From positions 50,989-114,988 of the forward strand of contig NZ_LMOU01000001.1 in assembly GCF_001423615.1 (NCBI RefSeq): a stretch of 64,000 bases of DNA, written 5' to 3'. The stretch is from Microbacterium sp. Leaf159 (GTDB lineage Bacteria > Actinomycetota > Actinomycetes > Actinomycetales > Microbacteriaceae). Positions 18,489 to 28,324 of the stretch are shown here, piece after piece. The position numbers were made by a program, and so were the translations under genes. Positions within the stretch are counted from its first letter, which is position 1, and every line of letters begins with the position of its first letter. The notes beneath the pieces are model-generated. The model ran no database searches. It was not told where the DNA came from and worked only from the letters and a program-made list of their open reading frames with translations.

Positions 18489-20016
18489 GTCCAGGCTCGC
18501 GACGCTGACCAGCTGGCGCTCCGACTGGTCGGGTCTGCGGGTCGCCGTGCTCGGACTCTCGATGACCGGCTTCTCGGTGGCCGACACGCTCACGGAGCTC
18601 GGTGCCGATGTGCTCGTGCTCAGCGAGTCGGCCGAGCAGGAGTATGCCGACCTTCTGCCCGTGATCGGCGCACGCCTCGAGCTGGGTTCGCTCGCCGAGG
18701 TGCCCGAGTCGCTCAGCGACTTCGCACCGGAGGTGGTCATCGCCTCTCCCGGCTTCTCTCCCGTGCACCCCGTGATCCGGTGGGCGCAGGAGTCCGGCAT
18801 CGCGATCTGGGGTGACATCGAGGTCGCCTGGCGCGTGCGAGACAAGGTCACGCGCGCCGACGGCACTCCGGCCGACTGGGTGCTGATCACCGGCACCAAC
18901 GGCAAGACCACCACGACGCAGCTGACGGCATCCCTCCTCGTCGAGGGCGGGCTGCGTGCGGCCCCGTGCGGAAACATCGGCGTGCCGGTGCTGGATGCCG
19001 TGCGCGACCCCGAGGGCTTCGACGCGCTCGTCGTGGAGCTCTCCAGCCACCAGCTCTGGTACCTCGGGCAGTCCAGCGCAGAGGGGCAGCTCTTCCCGCA
19101 CGCGTCGGTGTGCTTGAACCTCGCGGACGACCACCTCGTATGGCACGGCAGCGCCCAGGCGTATCGCGACGCGAAGGCGATCGTCTATCGCAACACCCGC
19201 GTCGCCTGCGTCTACAACAAGGCCGATGAGGCCACCCGGCTCATGGTCGAGGAAGCCGAAGTCGTCGACGGCGCACGCGCCATCGGCTTCGACCTCGGCA
19301 TCCCCGGGCCTAGCGACCTCGGCGTGGTGGAGGGACTGCTCGTCGATCGGGCGTTCCTCGACGATCGCGCGACCAGCGCTCTGGAGCTGACGACGGTCGC
19401 CGACCTGCAGGCCGTCGGCCTCGCCGCGCCGCACATCGTGCAGAACATCCTGGCGGCCAGCGCGCTCGCGCGTTCGCTCGGGGTGGAGCCCGAAGCCATC
19501 CACACAGCCCTCCAGTCCTTCCGACTCGACGAGCACCGCATCCAGATCATCGCGCGCCACGCCGGCATCACCTGGGTCGACGATTCCAAGGCGACGAATC
19601 CGCACGCCGCTGCCTCATCGCTGCGTGCCTACCCCGGTGCGGTCTGGGTCGTCGGCGGAGATCTGAAGGGCGTCGACATCGCCGATCTGGTCGCATCCGT
19701 CGGCTCGACGGCCCGCGCAGCCGTCGTGATCGGTGTCGAGCGCACGTCCGTCGTCGCGGCATTCGAGCGACACGCGCCGGGGGTGCCGGTATTCGAGGTG
19801 GATGCTGGCGAGACTGGTCACGTCATGAATCGCGTCGTGGAGATCGCCGCGGGGATCGTCGAGGGCGAGGGCACAGTTCTGCTGGCCCCCGCAGCGGCAT
19901 CCTTCGACCAGTTCTCCAGCTACGCGGATCGCGGACACCGCTTCGCCGAGGCGGTGCGGGACTGGATAGACCGGGGGAGCGCCGATGACGCAGGTCGCAC
20001 GCCCCCCTCGGTCTGA
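18478..20016 (+). CDS. murD: UDP-N-acetylmuramoylalanine--D-glutamate ligase
   Basis: The 512-residue cytoplasmic ligase adds D-Glu to UDP-MurNAc-L-Ala. An N-terminal Rossmann-like domain (VAVLGLSMTGFSVAD) precedes the ATP site GTNGKTTTT (near residue 138); LSSHQLW and the C-terminal DDSKATNPHAA motif are diagnostic. The GTG start lies inside the mraY 3' end (11-bp overlap), and the 3' end overlaps ftsW by 32 bp, so these genes are tightly coupled. Confidence 0.97.
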   Translation: MSAESRLATLTSWRSDWSGLRVAVLGLSMTGFSVADTLTELGADVLVLSESAEQEYADLLPVIGARLELGSLAEVPESLSDFAPEVVIASPGFSPVHPVIRWAQESGIAIWGDIEVAWRVRDKVTRADGTPADWVLITGTNGKTTTTQLTASLLVEGGLRAAPCGNIGVPVLDAVRDPEGFDALVVELSSHQLWYLGQSSAEGQLFPHASVCLNLADDHLVWHGSAQAYRDAKAIVYRNTRVACVYNKADEATRLMVEEAEVVDGARAIGFDLGIPGPSDLGVVEGLLVDRAFLDDRATSALELTTVADLQAVGLAAPHIVQNILAASALARSLGVEPEAIHTALQSFRLDEHRIQIIARHAGITWVDDSKATNPHAAASSLRAYPGAVWVVGGDLKGVDIADLVASVGSTARAAVVIGVERTSVVAAFERHAPGVPVFEVDAGETGHVMNRVVEIAAGIVEGEGTVLLAPAAASFDQFSSYADRGHRFAEAVRDWIDRGSADDAGRTPPSV

Positions 20017-21223
20017 GTCCGGCCGCACCACGTCGGGGGGCCTCGCCGCCCGTGTCTCCCTCGGGAGGCGGTTCACGCCGGTCTCGACCGAGTTCCTGAT
20101 GATCGCGTCGGCGGCCCTGATGCTGACGATCTTCGGACTCGTGATGGTGCTCTCGGCGACGAGTGCGACCGCGGTGTCCAAGGGTGAGAACCCGATGGAC
20201 GGCGCGCTGCGCCAGGGGATCTTCGCCGTCCTCGGCATCCCGCTGATGTTCCTGATCTCGCGCCTGCCCATCGCGTTCCTCAAGCGCATGGCGTGGCCGG
20301 CGCTTTTCGGCTCGATCGCCCTGCAGATGCTCGTCTTCACGCCCCTCGGCATCGAGGACGGCGGTAACCGCAACTGGATCATGATCGCCGGGTTCACGCT
20401 GCAGCCGTCGGAGTTCCTGAAACTCGCGCTCGCGCTCTGGGTCGGGTACGTCCTGCTGCGCAAGCAGACGATGCTCGGGACCTGGCACCAGGTGTTCATC
20501 CCGGTGGTCCCGGTCGGGGCCCTCGCCATCGGCACGGTCATCGCCGGAAAAGACCTCGGCACCGCGATGGTGCTGGTCATCGTCCTGCTCGGCTGCCTGT
20601 TCTTCTCCGGCGTGAAGCTGCGGCTGTTCATCCTGCCGGTGCTGCTCGGCGTCGTGGCGGTCATCGCCCTCGCCGTGACGAGCCCGGACCGCATGCGACG
20701 CATCACGGCCACGTGCTCAGACATGTCGGCCTACAGCACCGACTGCTACCAGTCGATCCATGGGATCTGGGGCATGGCCTCCGGCGGCATCTTCGGCGTC
20801 GGGCTCGGAAACTCGCAGGAGAAGTACGGCTGGCTGCCCGCCGCCGGCAACGACTTCATCTTCGCGATCGTGGGGGAGGAGCTCGGGCTGATCGGGTGCA
20901 TCGTCGTCCTCGCGCTCTTCACCCTCTTCACGGTCGGCGCCTTCCACATCATCCGCAAGACGGACGACCCGTTCATCCGCGTCGCGGCCGGTGGCATCAC
21001 CGTCTGGATCACGGGGCAGGCCGTGTTCAACATCGGCGTCGTCATCGGGCTGTTCCCCGTCATGGGCGTTCCGCTTCCGTTCATGTCGCAGGGCGGCACG
21101 GCGCTCCTCGCGGTGCTCATCGCCTGCGGCGTCCTGCTGTCCTTCGCGCGCACTCTCAAGGTCCCGGAAGCACGTGCGGCTGAGCGGACCCCTTCGGCAG
21201 GGCGGGGTAGGGTCACACGGTGA
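19985..21223 (+). CDS. ftsW: Septal peptidoglycan glycosyltransferase (SEDS protein)
   Basis: FtsW (412 aa) is the SEDS-family polymerase of septal glycan and the partner of FtsI. About ten membrane segments follow a basic cytoplasmic tail. SEDS motifs are visible: LQPSEFLKLAL, AGKDLGTAM (with the catalytic-loop Asp), a long extracellular loop, and PLPFMSQGGTALL near the C-terminus. A GGGGGAG ribosome binding site lies inside the end of murD. Confidence 0.96.
   Translation: MTQVARPPRSESGRTTSGGLAARVSLGRRFTPVSTEFLMIASAALMLTIFGLVMVLSATSATAVSKGENPMDGALRQGIFAVLGIPLMFLISRLPIAFLKRMAWPALFGSIALQMLVFTPLGIEDGGNRNWIMIAGFTLQPSEFLKLALALWVGYVLLRKQTMLGTWHQVFIPVVPVGALAIGTVIAGKDLGTAMVLVIVLLGCLFFSGVKLRLFILPVLLGVVAVIALAVTSPDRMRRITATCSDMSAYSTDCYQSIHGIWGMASGGIFGVGLGNSQEKYGWLPAAGNDFIFAIVGEELGLIGCIVVLALFTLFTVGAFHIIRKTDDPFIRVAAGGITVWITGQAVFNIGVVIGLFPVMGVPLPFMSQGGTALLAVLIACGVLLSFARTLKVPEARAAERTPSAGRGRVTR
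21208..21213 (+). promoter_or_regulatory. Internal -10 box (TAGGGT) before murG
   Basis: TAGGGT lies 6 nt before the murG GTG, inside the ftsW end. The spacing matches the leaderless pattern, so murG may also have its own transcript. Confidence 0.4.
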
Positions 21224-22296
21224 CCACGTACCTTCTCGCCGGCGGTGGAACCGCCGGTCACGTCAATCCCCTGCTCGCCGTCGCCGACGGACTGCGCGCC
21301 CGCGAAGCCGATGCGACCGTCCTGGTGCTGGGCACGGCGGAGGGCCTCGAGTCCCGACTCGTCCCCGCCCGAGGATACGAACTCCTCATCGTCGACAAGG
21401 TGCCGTTCCCTCGTCGTCCCAACAGGCAGGCGGCGGCATTCCCCGGCCGTTTCCGTCGAGCGATCGCCCAGGTGCGTGCGCACATCCGCGCGCACGGGGT
21501 CGACGTCGTGGTCGGTTTCGGCGGATACGCCTCCGCCCCCGCCTATGTGGCCGCCCGCCGAGAGGGTGTGCCTTTCGTCGTGCACGAGGCCAACGCCAAG
21601 CCGGGCCTCGCGAACGTGCTGGGTGCGCGTCGCGCCGCGGCGACCGGAGTCGCCTTCGGCGGCACGAAGCTGCGCGGCGGCGAGGTCGTCGGCATGCCGC
21701 TGCGCCGTGAGGTCATCGAGCTCGACCGCGCTGCTGCCCGCGACGAGGCCGCAGAGCACTTCGGGCTCGACGCCTCTCGCCCGGTCCTGCTCGTGTTCGG
21801 AGGATCGCTCGGAGCTCAGCGCCTGAACGAGGCCCTCGCCGACTCCTGGGGCGATGTCCTCGCCGCAGGATGGCAGCTGCTGCACGTCACGGGCGAGCGC
21901 AGCGACCTCGCTGATCCCGAGGTTCCCGGATATGCGCTGCGCCGCTACGTCGACCGCATGGATCTCGCGTTCGCCCTCGCCGACCTCATCGTCTCGCGCT
22001 CCGGGGCGGCGACGGTCAGCGAGATCAGCGCGCTGGGCATCCCGGCGCTGTACGTGCCGTACTCGGTGGGCAACGGCGAGCAGCGGCTCAACGCGGCATC
22101 CGCCGTCGCCGCCGGCGCCGCACGTCTGCTCGACGACGCCACCTTCGACGGAGACGCCGTGCGGCGCATCGTGATCCCCGTGCTGAAGGACCCGCAGCGG
22201 CTCTCGACGATGGCGGACGCCGCAGGTCAGGTGGGCACGCGCAGCGGCACCGAGAATGTCATCGCGCTCGTCGACCGGGCCCTCGGGCTCGTCTGA
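21220..22296 (+). CDS. murG: Lipid II synthase (UDP-GlcNAc transferase)
   Basis: MurG (358 aa) adds GlcNAc to lipid I on the inner membrane face, making lipid II. It is a GT28/GT-B enzyme with the N-terminal glycine-rich loop GGGTAGHVNPLLAVAD, VVGFGGYAS, FGGSLGA, and the C-terminal donor-binding RSGAATVSE segment. The GTG start overlaps the ftsW stop by 4 bp. Confidence 0.97.
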   Translation: MTTYLLAGGGTAGHVNPLLAVADGLRAREADATVLVLGTAEGLESRLVPARGYELLIVDKVPFPRRPNRQAAAFPGRFRRAIAQVRAHIRAHGVDVVVGFGGYASAPAYVAARREGVPFVVHEANAKPGLANVLGARRAAATGVAFGGTKLRGGEVVGMPLRREVIELDRAAARDEAAEHFGLDASRPVLLVFGGSLGAQRLNEALADSWGDVLAAGWQLLHVTGERSDLADPEVPGYALRRYVDRMDLAFALADLIVSRSGAATVSEISALGIPALYVPYSVGNGEQRLNAASAVAAGAARLLDDATFDGDAVRRIVIPVLKDPQRLSTMADAAGQVGTRSGTENVIALVDRALGLV

Positions 22297-22345
22297 GTCC
22301 GCCGCAGACACGGCTCAGCGCCGCCGAAACGTCCTCACCGAAAAG

Positions 22346-22351
22346 TAGACT
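22346..22351 (+). promoter_or_regulatory. -10 box (TAGACT) for murC
   Basis: TAGACT is followed by 9 nt and the murC ATG at 22361, with no ribosome binding site. The preceding 64-bp gap is the only real break between ftsL and ftsQ, so murC-ftsQ may start a separate transcript. Confidence 0.55.
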
Positions 22352-22360
22352 GAATCCGAC

Positions 22361-23758
22361 ATGATCAGACCTGACCTCACCCTCCCGATCCCCGAGTCGA
22401 TCTCCTCCGCGCACTTCATCGGCATCGGCGGATCCGGCATGAGCGGCCTCGCCAAGATGTTCCTCGACGCGGGGATCCGCGTCTCCGGGAGCGACCGGGC
22501 CGACAGCGACAACCTCCGCGCCCTCGCAGCGGCCGGGGCCACGGTGCACGTCGGACACGACGCCGCCCACCTCGGCGATGCCGACACCGTGGTGCACACG
22601 GGAGCGATCTGGCCCGAGAACCCCGAGTTCGTGACGGCGAAGGAGCGGGGACTGCACGTCATCCACCGCTCGCAGGCGCTGCACTGGCTGATCGGCTCGC
22701 GGCGACTCGTCTCGGTCGCCGGTGCGCACGGCAAAACCACGTCCACCGGCATGATCGTGACGGCGCTCCAGGCGCTCGGTGCCGATCCGAACTTCGTGAA
22801 CGGCGGCGTGATCGAGCAGCTCGGCGTCTCCAGCGCGACGGGCACCGGTGAGCTCTTCGTGATCGAGGCCGACGAGTCCGACGGCACGTTCCTGCTCTAC
22901 GACACCGCGGTCGCACTCATCACCAATGTCGACCCCGACCATCTCGACCACTACGGCTCCGACGAGGCCTTCCACGACGCGTTCGTGCGCTTCGCCGACG
23001 CCGCCACCGAGGCCGTCGTCATCTCCAGTGACGACGCCGGCGCGCTGCGCGTGGGCGCGGGGCTGTCGCACCCGAACGTCATCACCTTCGGGCAGTCCGA
23101 GGATGCCGACGTCCGCGTCACCGACATCGTGGCCGCGGGCCCCGTCTCCGCGACGATCACCCGGGGTGACGAGAGCGTGCGGCTGCAGCTCGCCGTGCCC
23201 GGTGTGCACAACGCGATCAACGCGGCGGGAGCGATCACGGTGCTCCTGTCCGTCGGCTTCGGCCTGACGGAGTCCGCGCGCGCCGTCGAGGGCTTCGCCG
23301 GCACCGTGCGCCGGCTCGAGCAGCACGGAGTCGAGCGCGGCGTCACGGTCTACGACGACTACTCGCACCACCCGACCGAGGTGCGCGCGGCGCTCGAGGC
23401 GATGCGCTCGATCGCCGGCTCCGGCAGGATCATCGCGATCCAGCAGCCCCACACGTACTCGCGCACGCAGCACATGTTCCGCGAGTTCGCCGACGTGCTC
23501 GAGACCTACGCCGACCACACGGTCGTGCTCGACGTCTACGGTGCCCGCGAAGACCCGGTGCCCGGTGTCACGGGTGAGCTGGTCAGCGGTGCCTTCCAGG
23601 ATCCCTCGCACGTGCACTTCGTCGCGGACTGGCAGCAGGCCGCCGACTACACGGCGTCGGTCGCGCGTGAGGGCGACTTCGTCGTGACTCTCGGCTGCGG
23701 CAACGTCTACCAGATCATCCCGCAGGTGCTCGAGTCGCTGCGGACCACAGAGGTCTAG
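22361..23758 (+). CDS. murC: UDP-N-acetylmuramate--L-alanine ligase
   Basis: This 465-residue ligase adds the first residue (L-Ala, or Gly in some type B actinobacteria) of the stem peptide. The N-terminal [11 protein letters not shown] loop binds the UDP-sugar; the ATP site GAHGKTT is near residue 121, followed by EADESDGTF and the C-terminal [10 protein letters not shown]. In Microbacterium-type walls the first residue can be Gly, so acceptor choice is open. It is last but one before ftsZ. Confidence 0.97.
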   Translation: MIRPDLTLPIPESISSAHFIGIGGSGMSGLAKMFLDAGIRVSGSDRADSDNLRALAAAGATVHVGHDAAHLGDADTVVHTGAIWPENPEFVTAKERGLHVIHRSQALHWLIGSRRLVSVAGAHGKTTSTGMIVTALQALGADPNFVNGGVIEQLGVSSATGTGELFVIEADESDGTFLLYDTAVALITNVDPDHLDHYGSDEAFHDAFVRFADAATEAVVISSDDAGALRVGAGLSHPNVITFGQSEDADVRVTDIVAAGPVSATITRGDESVRLQLAVPGVHNAINAAGAITVLLSVGFGLTESARAVEGFAGTVRRLEQHGVERGVTVYDDYSHHPTEVRAALEAMRSIAGSGRIIAIQQPHTYSRTQHMFREFADVLETYADHTVVLDVYGAREDPVPGVTGELVSGAFQDPSHVHFVADWQQAADYTASVAREGDFVVTLGCGNVYQIIPQVLESLRTTEV

Positions 23759-23761
23759 GAG

Positions 23762-24703
23762 ATGCGACGTCCGCCTCCGCTTCCCACGCCTCCCGCGGGT
23801 CTCGCGGAGGACGAGTCCGCAGCCGGGCGACGGGCGGGCTCTCGTGGTCGCGCACGCGCCGCTACGGGTGAAGGCCGGCGCGACGATGCGGATGTCGTCG
23901 ATCTCGGGGCCTTCGCAGGAGACGCGGGCGCGGAGGATGCCGAGCGGCCGACGTCGACGCGCGACGTCTGGCGTGCGGCGCGCGCACGGCGCAAGGCCCT
24001 TCGCGCCGAGATCCGGCGCTTCACCCAGCGCTCCCGCCGCCGACGGATCATCTGGCTGAGCGCGATCGGCGCTGTCGTGCTCCTCGTGGGGGGAACGACC
24101 GTCGCGGCGTACAGTCCGCTGTTCGCGGTCGAGAAGATCACCGTGGTGGGCGCGACGACCCTGGATGCCGCGACGGTCGAAGCCGCGCTGGCCGACCAGA
24201 TCGGCACCCCGCTCGCCTCGATCGACTCGAGCGAGGTCAAGGCGTCTCTGCTGGCCTTCCCGCTGATCGAGACCTATGCGCTGGAGGCGAAGCCTCCGCA
24301 CGACCTCACGGTGCGGATCGTCGAGCGCACACCCGTCGGAGTCATCCGCTCGGAGGCGGGGTACACGCTCGTCGACGCCGCGGGGGTCGCTCTCGCGACG
24401 ACGTCGGATCAGCCCGCCGGACAGCCTCTCCTCGACATCGAGGGCGGCACCGACTCCGCAGCCTTCGAGAGCGCTGGGCTCGTCGTGCGGTCGGTGCCGG
24501 CCGATCTGAGGGCGACGCTCACGGGTGTGCGCGCGACGTCGCCGGACGACGTGACGCTCACGTTGAGCTCGGGTCTCACCGTGGTGTGGGGGAGCTCGGA
24601 GGACTCGCCGATGAAGAGCGAGGCCCTCTCGAAGACCCTGATCGGGCGTCCGGACGCATCCACGATCGACGTCACTTCGCCCCACGCAGTCGTCGTCGGC
24701 TGA
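23762..24703 (+). CDS. ftsQ: Division protein FtsQ/DivIB
   Basis: The 313-residue protein has a long basic cytoplasmic tail (about 95 residues), one membrane segment (about 98-118), a POTRA domain beginning FAVEKITVVGATTLD, and the FtsQ beta domain. FtsQ bridges early and late septal proteins. AGAGG lies 8 nt before the ATG. It follows murC by 3 bp and ends 176 bp before ftsZ. Confidence 0.93.
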   Translation: MRRPPPLPTPPAGLAEDESAAGRRAGSRGRARAATGEGRRDDADVVDLGAFAGDAGAEDAERPTSTRDVWRAARARRKALRAEIRRFTQRSRRRRIIWLSAIGAVVLLVGGTTVAAYSPLFAVEKITVVGATTLDAATVEAALADQIGTPLASIDSSEVKASLLAFPLIETYALEAKPPHDLTVRIVERTPVGVIRSEAGYTLVDAAGVALATTSDQPAGQPLLDIEGGTDSAAFESAGLVVRSVPADLRATLTGVRATSPDDVTLTLSSGLTVVWGSSEDSPMKSEALSKTLIGRPDASTIDVTSPHAVVVG

Positions 24704-24717
24704 GGTTTCGACGGCAA

Positions 24718-24734
24718 ACGGGCGACACGCCCGT
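24718..24734 (+). terminator. Hairpin after ftsQ
   Basis: ACGGGCG and CGCCCGT pair across a 3-nt loop, 14 nt after the ftsQ stop. There is no long T run, so it may attenuate rather than end dcw transcription before ftsZ. Confidence 0.5.
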
Positions 24735-24763
24735 GTCGTTGCGTGTGCGCGGGGGCGTGACGC

Positions 24764-24830
24764 TTACCTTCGAACAAGAGAAACCAATACCGGGAAATAC
24801 TTTACACCTCTAGTTGAGGTTTAAGGTTCA
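24764..24830 (+). promoter_or_regulatory. A/T-rich ftsZ leader with nested inverted repeats
   Basis: This is the most A/T-rich stretch of the dcw region. It holds TTTACA (24801-24806) with TAAGGT 15 bp downstream as one possible promoter, ACCTC-TAGTT-GAGGT (24806-24820) and GGTTCAACC dyads. I infer a separate ftsZ promoter or regulator site but cannot fix the -35/-10 pair. Confidence 0.4.
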
Positions 24831-24879
24831 ACCCTCGGGATCTCGCCCAAAGACAGGCTCGACTATTCGGAGGCCGGCC

Positions 24880-26031
24880 ATGAGCCAGAACCAGAACTAC
24901 CTCGCCGTGATCAAGGTCGTCGGCGTCGGCGGTGGCGGCGTCAACGCCGTCAATCGCATGATCGACCTCGGTCTCCGCGGAGTCGAGTTCATCGCAGTGA
25001 ACACCGACGCGCAGGCGCTGCTGATGAGCGACGCCGACGTCAAGCTCGACGTGGGCCGCGAGCTCACTCGCGGACTCGGCGCAGGAGCCGACCCCGAGGT
25101 GGGTCGCCGTGCAGCCGAGGACCACGCGGAAGAGATCGAGCAGGCGCTCACGGGCGCCGACATGGTCTTCGTGACCGCGGGAGAGGGAGGCGGAACCGGA
25201 ACCGGTGGCGCCCCCGTCGTCGCTCGCATCGCGAAGTCGATCGGCGCGCTGACCATCGGTGTCGTCACCAAGCCGTTCTCCTTCGAGGGGCGTCGTCGTC
25301 AGAGCCAGGCCGAAGCCGGCGTGGTGAAGCTCAAGGAAGAGGTCGACACGCTCATCGTGGTGCCGAACGACCGCCTCCTCGAGATCAGCGATCGCGGCAT
25401 CTCGATGATCGAGGCCTTCGCCACGGCCGACCAGGTGCTCCTCGCCGGTGTGCAGGGCATCACAGACCTCATCACGACCCCGGGTCTCATCAACCTCGAC
25501 TTCGCTGACGTCAAGTCCGTCATGCAGGGCGCGGGTTCCGCGCTCATGGGAATCGGATCCGCCCGCGGAGCCGACCGCGCGATCAAGGCCGCCGAGCTGG
25601 CTGTCGAGTCGCCGCTCCTCGAGGCCAGCATCGAGGGTGCTCACGGAGTCCTGCTCTCCATCCAGGGTGGTTCGAACCTCGGGATCTTCGAGATCCACGA
25701 CGCCGCAGACCTCGTCAAGGAGGCCGCGCACCCCGAGGCGAACATCATCTTCGGTACGGTCATCGACGACACGCTCGGCGATGAGGTGCGTGTCACCGTG
25801 ATCGCCGCCGGCTTCGACAGCGGCGAGCCCTCACTGCGCCTCGACCCGATGGTCGTCACGCGTCCCGCCGCAGCGAGCACGCTCCCTGAGGTCGCTCTCT
25901 CGAACGACGAGGAGAGCAAGCCCGCCTCCGAAGCCGTCGAGGCCGAGAAGGCCCCGCAGCGCGTGACAGCGACGAGCATCGAGCCCGCGTTCGCGGATGA
26001 CGACATCGACATCCCTGAATTCCTGAAGTGA
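24880..26031 (+). CDS. ftsZ: Cell division GTPase FtsZ
   Basis: FtsZ (383 aa) polymerises into the Z ring. The GTP-binding loops include [11 protein letters not shown] near residue 14, the tubulin signature [10 protein letters not shown] near 103-112, and the catalytic T7 loop NLDFADVK. A variable acidic linker leads to a C-terminal conserved tail DIDIPEFLK, which binds SepF/FtsW-type partners. The start is the ATG at 24880 with GGAGG 6 nt upstream. The stop overlaps the yggS GTG by 4 bp. Confidence 0.98.
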   Translation: MSQNQNYLAVIKVVGVGGGGVNAVNRMIDLGLRGVEFIAVNTDAQALLMSDADVKLDVGRELTRGLGAGADPEVGRRAAEDHAEEIEQALTGADMVFVTAGEGGGTGTGGAPVVARIAKSIGALTIGVVTKPFSFEGRRRQSQAEAGVVKLKEEVDTLIVVPNDRLLEISDRGISMIEAFATADQVLLAGVQGITDLITTPGLINLDFADVKSVMQGAGSALMGIGSARGADRAIKAAELAVESPLLEASIEGAHGVLLSIQGGSNLGIFEIHDAADLVKEAAHPEANIIFGTVIDDTLGDEVRVTVIAAGFDSGEPSLRLDPMVVTRPAAASTLPEVALSNDEESKPASEAVEAEKAPQRVTATSIEPAFADDDIDIPEFLK

Positions 26032-26732
26032 CCCTCGCGCAGGGCCCCGATGAATCGGGTCTGGCTGCGCGGCTCTCGGCGATCGATGAACGCATCGCCG
26101 AGGCTGCGCGCCTGGCCGATCGGGATCCGGGTGAGATCACCCGGATCGTCGTGACGAAGTTCCATCCGGCATCGCTCGTGCGCGACCTGCAGGCGCTGGG
26201 TGTGCGCGAGGTGGGGGAGAACCGCCAGCAGGAGCTCTCCTCGAAGGTCGGCGAGCTCGACGGCCTCGATGTCCGCTGGCATTTCATCGGACAGGCGCAG
26301 ACCAACAAGGCCTCGGCGATCCGCCGGAGCGCGGATGCCGTGCATTCGGTCGATCGCGACAGGCTCGCCGACGCCCTGCACAGGGCTGCCGAGGGGGATG
26401 ATGTCCTCGACGTCCTCGTCCAGGTCAATCTGACGGCCGACGAGGGGCGAGGCGGTGTCGCGCCTGACAGCGCGCGCTCGCTCGCCGAGCACATCCTGAC
26501 CCTTCCGTCGCTCCGCCTGCGAGGCGTGATGGGCGTGGCTCCTCTCGATGAGGAACCCGCCTCGGCGTTCGCCCGGCTGCGCGCCGTCGCAGACGGCGTG
26601 CGAGAGATCGAGCCCGCCGCCGACTGGATCTCTGCAGGCATGACCGGTGACTTCGTCGAAGCCATCGATGCCGGCGCGACACACCTGCGGATCGGCTCCG
26701 CAATCACGGGACCCCGCCCCGACCGGGGTTAA
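26028..26732 (+). CDS. YggS/PROSC family PLP homeostasis protein
   Basis: The 234-residue protein is a fold-type III, PLP-binding alanine racemase-like barrel without known catalytic activity; the family maintains the pyridoxal phosphate pool. The PLP lysine lies in IVVTKFHP near residue 45, and [11 protein letters not shown] and SAGMTGDF(V)EAI are the other family motifs. The GTG overlaps the ftsZ stop, so expression is tied to ftsZ. In many actinobacteria pgeF/yfiH sits between these two genes; here it is absent. Confidence 0.92.
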   Translation: MTLAQGPDESGLAARLSAIDERIAEAARLADRDPGEITRIVVTKFHPASLVRDLQALGVREVGENRQQELSSKVGELDGLDVRWHFIGQAQTNKASAIRRSADAVHSVDRDRLADALHRAAEGDDVLDVLVQVNLTADEGRGGVAPDSARSLAEHILTLPSLRLRGVMGVAPLDEEPASAFARLRAVADGVREIEPAADWISAGMTGDFVEAIDAGATHLRIGSAITGPRPDRG

Positions 26733-26775
26733 CCTGTGAACAGACCAGCCCGACACGTTCGAACCGGAGGACACG

Positions 26776-27255
26776 ATGGGTAACCCGCTGAAGAAGACCA
26801 TGGTGTATCTCGGCCTCGCCGACGAGGAAGAGGCTTACGAGGAGCAGGCTCCGGCCCGCGCCCACCGCGAACGTGATCGCGACCGCGACCGTGACCGGGA
26901 AGAGCCCGCTCCGGCGCCCGTCACCCCGCTGCGGCGCCCCGTCGCCGTGCGCCAGCCCGCAGGAGGGGCAGTGAACGAGATCCTCACCGTGCACCCGAAG
27001 CAGTATCGCGATGCCCAGCTCATCGCCGAGAGCTTCCGCGAAGGTGTCCCGGTCATCATCAACCTCTCTCAGATGAGCGACGCCGACGCTCGCCGTCTGA
27101 TCGACTTCGCATCCGGTCTCTCACTCGGCCTGTACGGCCGCATCGAGCGGGTCACCTCGAAGGTGTTCCTGCTCTCGCCGGAGAACATCGCTGTGTCGGG
27201 CCACGGGGGAATCGCGCACGCAGACGCTGAGTCCGCGGGCTTCGACCAGTCGTAG
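26776..27255 (+). CDS. sepF: Cell division protein SepF
   Basis: SepF (159 aa) anchors FtsZ to the membrane in Gram-positive bacteria. An N-terminal segment ([19 protein letters not shown]) that can act as an amphipathic membrane anchor is followed by a linker of Arg/Asp/Glu repeats and the SepF core (from about residue 70: [17 protein letters not shown], then [16 protein letters not shown]). GGAGG lies 6 nt before the ATG. It precedes yggT by 3 bp. Confidence 0.95.
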   Translation: MGNPLKKTMVYLGLADEEEAYEEQAPARAHRERDRDRDRDREEPAPAPVTPLRRPVAVRQPAGGAVNEILTVHPKQYRDAQLIAESFREGVPVIINLSQMSDADARRLIDFASGLSLGLYGRIERVTSKVFLLSPENIAVSGHGGIAHADAESAGFDQS

Positions 27256-27258
27256 ACC

Positions 27259-27558
27259 GTGGGGATCGTCGTCTCCATCGTCGCCAGCATCATCCATCTG
27301 GCGCTTCTGCTGTATCTGCTGGTGCTCTTCGCTCGCCTGATCCTGGGCTACATCCCGATGTTCAATCGGGAGTGGCGACCCAAGGGTGCGGGTCTCGTCG
27401 CAGCCGAGCTCGTCTACACACTGACCGATCCGCCTGTCCGGTTCTTCCGGCGGATCATCCCACCCCTCAGGATCGGCTCGATCTCGCTTGATTTCGGGTT
27501 CTCGATCACGATTCTGATCGTGCTGATCCTCATGAGCATCGTCCGCAACTTCATCTGA
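27259..27558 (+). CDS. YggT family membrane protein
   Basis: The 99-residue protein has two hydrophobic segments (about 4-28 and 72-96) flanking TDPPVRFFRRIIPPLRIGSI, the conserved core of the YggT family. Function is not settled; in Gram-positives the gene regularly lies between sepF and divIVA and may help position division proteins. It starts with GTG directly after sepF. Confidence 0.88.
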   Translation: MGIVVSIVASIIHLALLLYLLVLFARLILGYIPMFNREWRPKGAGLVAAELVYTLTDPPVRFFRRIIPPLRIGSISLDFGFSITILIVLILMSIVRNFI

Positions 27559-27572
27559 GTCCTGCGCGACTT

Positions 27573-27598
27573 CGACGCCGCGGAGTGTCGCGGCGTCG
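27573..27598 (+). terminator. Hairpin between yggT and divIVA
   Basis: CGACGCCGCG and CGCGGCGTCG form a perfect 10-bp stem around a 6-nt loop, 15 nt after the yggT stop. It lacks a T tract. Confidence 0.6.
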
Positions 27599-27618
27599 CG
27601 GCTGACAGGCTCGGGGAC

Positions 27619-27624
27619 TATGCT
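27619..27624 (+). promoter_or_regulatory. Possible -10 box (TATGCT) for divIVA
   Basis: TATGCT lies 88 nt before the divIVA ATG, just after the hairpin. No convincing -35 element is seen. Confidence 0.35.
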
Positions 27625-27712
27625 TGGCTCCCAGGTGCGCGCCCCGGGTTCGCGCCACATCACGACCACGCCATTCTCGAAACTGGCAACCGAACTCATC
27701 GAAGGAGCCACC

Positions 27713-28315
27713 ATGGCACTTACCCCGGATGACGTCGTCACCAAGCAGTTCCAGCACGTCCGCTTCAAGGACGGCTTCGACCCGGACGAGGTCGACGACT
27801 TCCTCGACGAGATCGTCATCGAGTGGCGCAAGGCCCTCGAGGAGAACGTCGAGCTCAAGGCCAAGCTGGCCGCGTTCGAGTCCGGCGATGCGCCGGTCGC
27901 TGCTGCGGCTCCCGCAGCCGAGGCGCCCGCTCCCGTCGTCGAAGAGGCGCCCGTCGCCGCACCGGCCGAGCCCGCTCCGTCGGGTTCCGCGACCGCCACC
28001 GCCGGCATCATCGAGCTCGCACAGCGCCTGCACGACGAGCACGTCGCCGAGGGTGAGGCCAAGCGCGCTCAGCTCATCGCCGACGCCGAGGGCGAGGTGA
28101 ACCGCATCCGCACCGAGGCCGAGGCCAAGCAGCGCGAAGAGTCGGCACGTCTCGAGCGCGAGCGCAACACGCTCGAAGCCCGCATCACCGAGCTCCGCAA
28201 CTTCGAGCGCGACTACCGCTCGCAGCTGCGCGGCTACATCGAGGGTCAGCTCCGCGACCTCGACGAGAAGTCGGCGTCGACGGACTCGACCCCGGTCTCC
28301 GCGATCGGACTGTAG
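27713..28315 (+). CDS. divIVA: DivIVA/Wag31 polar growth and division protein
   Basis: The 200-residue coiled-coil protein marks poles and septa by binding curved membrane. The N-terminal DivIVA domain (MALTPDDVVTKQFQHVRF...GFDPDEVDDFLDEI) is followed by a coiled coil, an Ala/Pro/Val/Glu linker (about residues 57-90), and a long Glu/Arg-rich coiled coil. In actinobacteria it directs apical growth. The ATG at 27713 has GAAGGAG upstream. It is the last gene of the division block and precedes lspA by 9 bp. Confidence 0.95.
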   Translation: MALTPDDVVTKQFQHVRFKDGFDPDEVDDFLDEIVIEWRKALEENVELKAKLAAFESGDAPVAAAAPAAEAPAPVVEEAPVAAPAEPAPSGSATATAGIIELAQRLHDEHVAEGEAKRAQLIADAEGEVNRIRTEAEAKQREESARLERERNTLEARITELRNFERDYRSQLRGYIEGQLRDLDEKSASTDSTPVSAIGL

Positions 28316-28324
28316 GTCGTCCCT

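Noticed and set aside
22259..24685. 808-codon minus-strand frame opposite murC-ftsQ
   Set aside because: Antisense shadow of two well-supported genes.
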